Source of the DNA: Blepharisma japonicum
Lineage: Eukaryota > Ciliophora > Heterotrichea > Heterotrichida > Blepharismidae
Direction of reading: 5' to 3'
Assembly (NCBI GenBank): GCA_949751835.1
Contig: CATKHK010000085.1
Coordinates: forward strand, 62,001-126,000
Length of the DNA: 64,000 nucleotides
Made by a program: the position numbers and the translations under genes. The notes under the pieces are model-generated. The model saw only the letters and a program-made list of their open reading frames with translations. It was not told where the DNA came from and did no database searches. Shown one piece after another: positions 62,001-64,000 of the stretch (its first letter is position 1; the number at the start of each line of letters is the position of its first letter).

Positions 62001-64000
62001 TGAGCTTGTACTTAACCCATTTTTAAAAGTTGTGTTATAAACATTGGCTACACTTTGTGTAGCTGCATATATAAAACTTCCTTGGTCTCCGCTCTGATTG
62101 GAAAAATCAGAGTTAGATATAGTTGCCTGTGAAAGTGTCAAAAGAATTCCAGGAGTAATAGAGGATGCTATATTTTGAGTCATAATTGATGATTCAATTT
62201 CTATACAAGAATCAAGCAGAGCAATAGTGGCTTCATTTGTGGAATTATTATAAGAAATCGTAGAATTCAAAATTAAAGAAATTAAATTGGTTGATCCTAG
62301 CATATATATGGCTGATCCTTTATTACTGCACTTATTTTCTTTTATGTAAGATTTCGTGATATTAAAAAATGAGTTTTGTTCAATAAAAATAGCGCCGCCA
62401 GAAATTTTTGCTAAATTCCTTACAAATGAGCAAGCCATACAATAAAATTTAGAGCCTGACCCGGAAGAAACAGCACCTCCACTTTTAATTGCTACATTAT
62501 CAGAAAAAATTGTATTTTCACATTTAATAAGCGAAAAATCAATCAGTCTGACTCCTCCAGAGTATTTTCCTATATTATTTGCAATCACAGAATTTGTATC
62601 CTCCCAATAATCATAGTCTAGTTCTATTGGTGTCGCATCATTTTGTGAAAATATACAGCCATTAGTAATAACATGTGAATACATATCAGAATTTGTCATA
62701 TAAATGACTGCTTGGCCTGAATTTTGAGTAAAATTAGTCGACTCTATTGTAAGCTTTGAATAATAACTTTTTCCCTCAGTTCCAATTTCTACATGCAAAG
62801 ATGCGCCAAGTCTTCCTATATTTGAAGAAAATTTGCAATCTGAAATAAGAAAAGCCCCAGCTCAAAAATATAATGCAACAGCTCCTGAAGAAGATGAATT
62901 ATTTTCGACAAAATTTGAAGAACTAATATATGAGTTGCTATTTTCATCAATCCAAACTGAGCTATCTATATAAATTGCTGCTCCATATGCAGCTTCATTT
63001 TGAATAAAATTTGAATTTTTAATAGAAAAAGCAGCGGTGCCAGTTATAGATTCGGTGTTTTCCATATAAACTGCTCCGCCCGAGAACAATACTGCCAAAT
63101 TATTGGAAAAAGTGCATGAGTCTATTAAAACTGAAATGAATGCTATTCCTACTTGCTCAATATATAACGCCCCTCCTTTTAAATAGGAAAAATTGTATGT
63201 AAAATCGTCATTTTCTAAATAAAGAGATTTTCCGGAAAACATAAGCCCTCCTCCTTTAGAACCAATATTCCATTCAAAATTTGTATCTTTTACTTGCATG
63301 GTTAATATATTTCCCTTGGCATAAGCCGTCCCATACCCTTGCTCAGCTAAATTTAAATTTAGATTTATGGTTGAGCTTTTAATATCTGTTTGATTGCCTC
63401 CATTTATATACAAAATAGTTGGATAATCTGTTGAGTTGCCTTTATTATATTCAAAAATTACATTATTTAAAAGTGTTATATTTGTATCAGTTATCCACAA
63501 AAAAGGCGTAGAAAAATTAGCAGAATTTTTTAATATTTTTGAATCTTCAATAGTCAGGTTTATTAGTGTATTCATAAGTGCTAAAGATGAAAACTCTAAA
63601 GAAGCTGGAGATGTGACGAGGACTTGTAAGTAAATATTGGGATTAGCTTTTCATACAGAAAATACTAAGCTATTTACCGTATTTTTTGTAGATCCATTTG
63701 AAGTAATATTAATGCTGTTCATGTTCAAATTTACAAGTTTTGTAAAATCCCACATTCCTGAGCCTCCTGAATTATTATTGATGAAATTTATCTGGTCCCA
63801 ATTAAAAGTTCTGTAATTTTTATGAGCAAGCACCTTATTACCATTAGAATTTGTTATCATAGATGTCTGTCCATAAATATATTGATCAAGGACCACCGCA
63901 TTTGTTATATAGACTAATGCTCCTTTTTCGGCTCCATTATATTCAATGGTTACATTACTTCAATAAATATTTTGCAGTTCAGTTTGGTATTGAGCTGCAA
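59007..64000 (-). CDS. Giant LNR / beta-helix / multi-TM surface protein, copy 5 (N-terminal part beyond window)
   Basis: The last about 1,660 codons are visible, in one constant frame to TAA 59007-59009. They cover most of the beta-helix, the Ig-like part (around SIENIASGQIATQ), the GCC2-like Cys module (SDNFMECPKPSSC), the TM bundle and the tail. The beta-helix keeps the family turns KGSAIYMLGS, NGGGGVILSYS, DVGGVIIGYES and NGGSLTCISC. The tail is nearly the same as that of copy 4 (SYENHYTWSDRVTGDW). The LNR region, intron and start should lie just past base 64000, since about 2.4 kb is missing relative to copy 4. No break is seen in the visible part. Confidence 0.88.

Noticed and set aside
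25490-64000. CRISPR array or satellite for the repeated cysteine and beta-helix sequence
   Set aside because: The repeats are diverged, codon-framed and vary in length. They are protein solenoid and LNR repeats inside long open frames.

Overview
The window looks like macronuclear DNA of a heterotrich ciliate, most likely Blepharisma. It is AT-rich and gene-dense. Open frames run continuously only if TGA is read as tryptophan while TAA and TAG remain stops, for example in the kinase catalytic domain, the rhomboid and the giant receptors. The introns I could resolve are all exactly 15 nt, GTAA...AG with A at position 10. TGA=Trp plus 15-nt introns points to Blepharisma rather than Stentor, which uses the standard code. 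This assignment is inference from the sequence, not a database match.

Region 1 (1-19.4 kb) is compact housekeeping and cytoskeletal territory, with gaps of 18-260 bp apart from a gene-free stretch of about 430 bp at 567-1000 and one of 1.1 kb at 15.9-17.0 kb. It holds a partial unknown gene, a NEK-type kinase with an SP-repeat tail, the small-subunit processome protein UTP18, a TPR protein, RanGAP, several coiled-coil or low-complexity proteins, a twin CX9C mitochondrial-type protein, an FCP1/SCP-like phosphatase and a rhomboid protease.

Region 2 (19.4-25.4 kb) holds two adjacent paralogous type I membrane proteins with M14 carboxypeptidase-like ectodomains that have lost two of three zinc ligands. 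A six-TM potassium channel with a TTVGYGD filter follows on the opposite strand.

Region 3 (25.5 kb to the window end) is the striking part. It is a head-to-tail array of five minus-strand paralogues, each about 7.4 kb and about 2,475 aa. Each encodes a signal peptide, Notch/LNR-like Cys repeats, a very long right-handed parallel beta-helix, an Ig-like segment, a GCC2/GCC3-like Cys module, about nine TM helices and a variable cytosolic tail. A 15-nt intron sits at the same codon in every copy whose 5' end is visible. Copies 2 and 4 are open from end to end, copy 5 is open as far as the window reaches, and copies 1 and 3 carry frameshifts. The fused ectodomain and multi-TM design suggests a surface receptor or channel family, but its function is not shown by the sequence.
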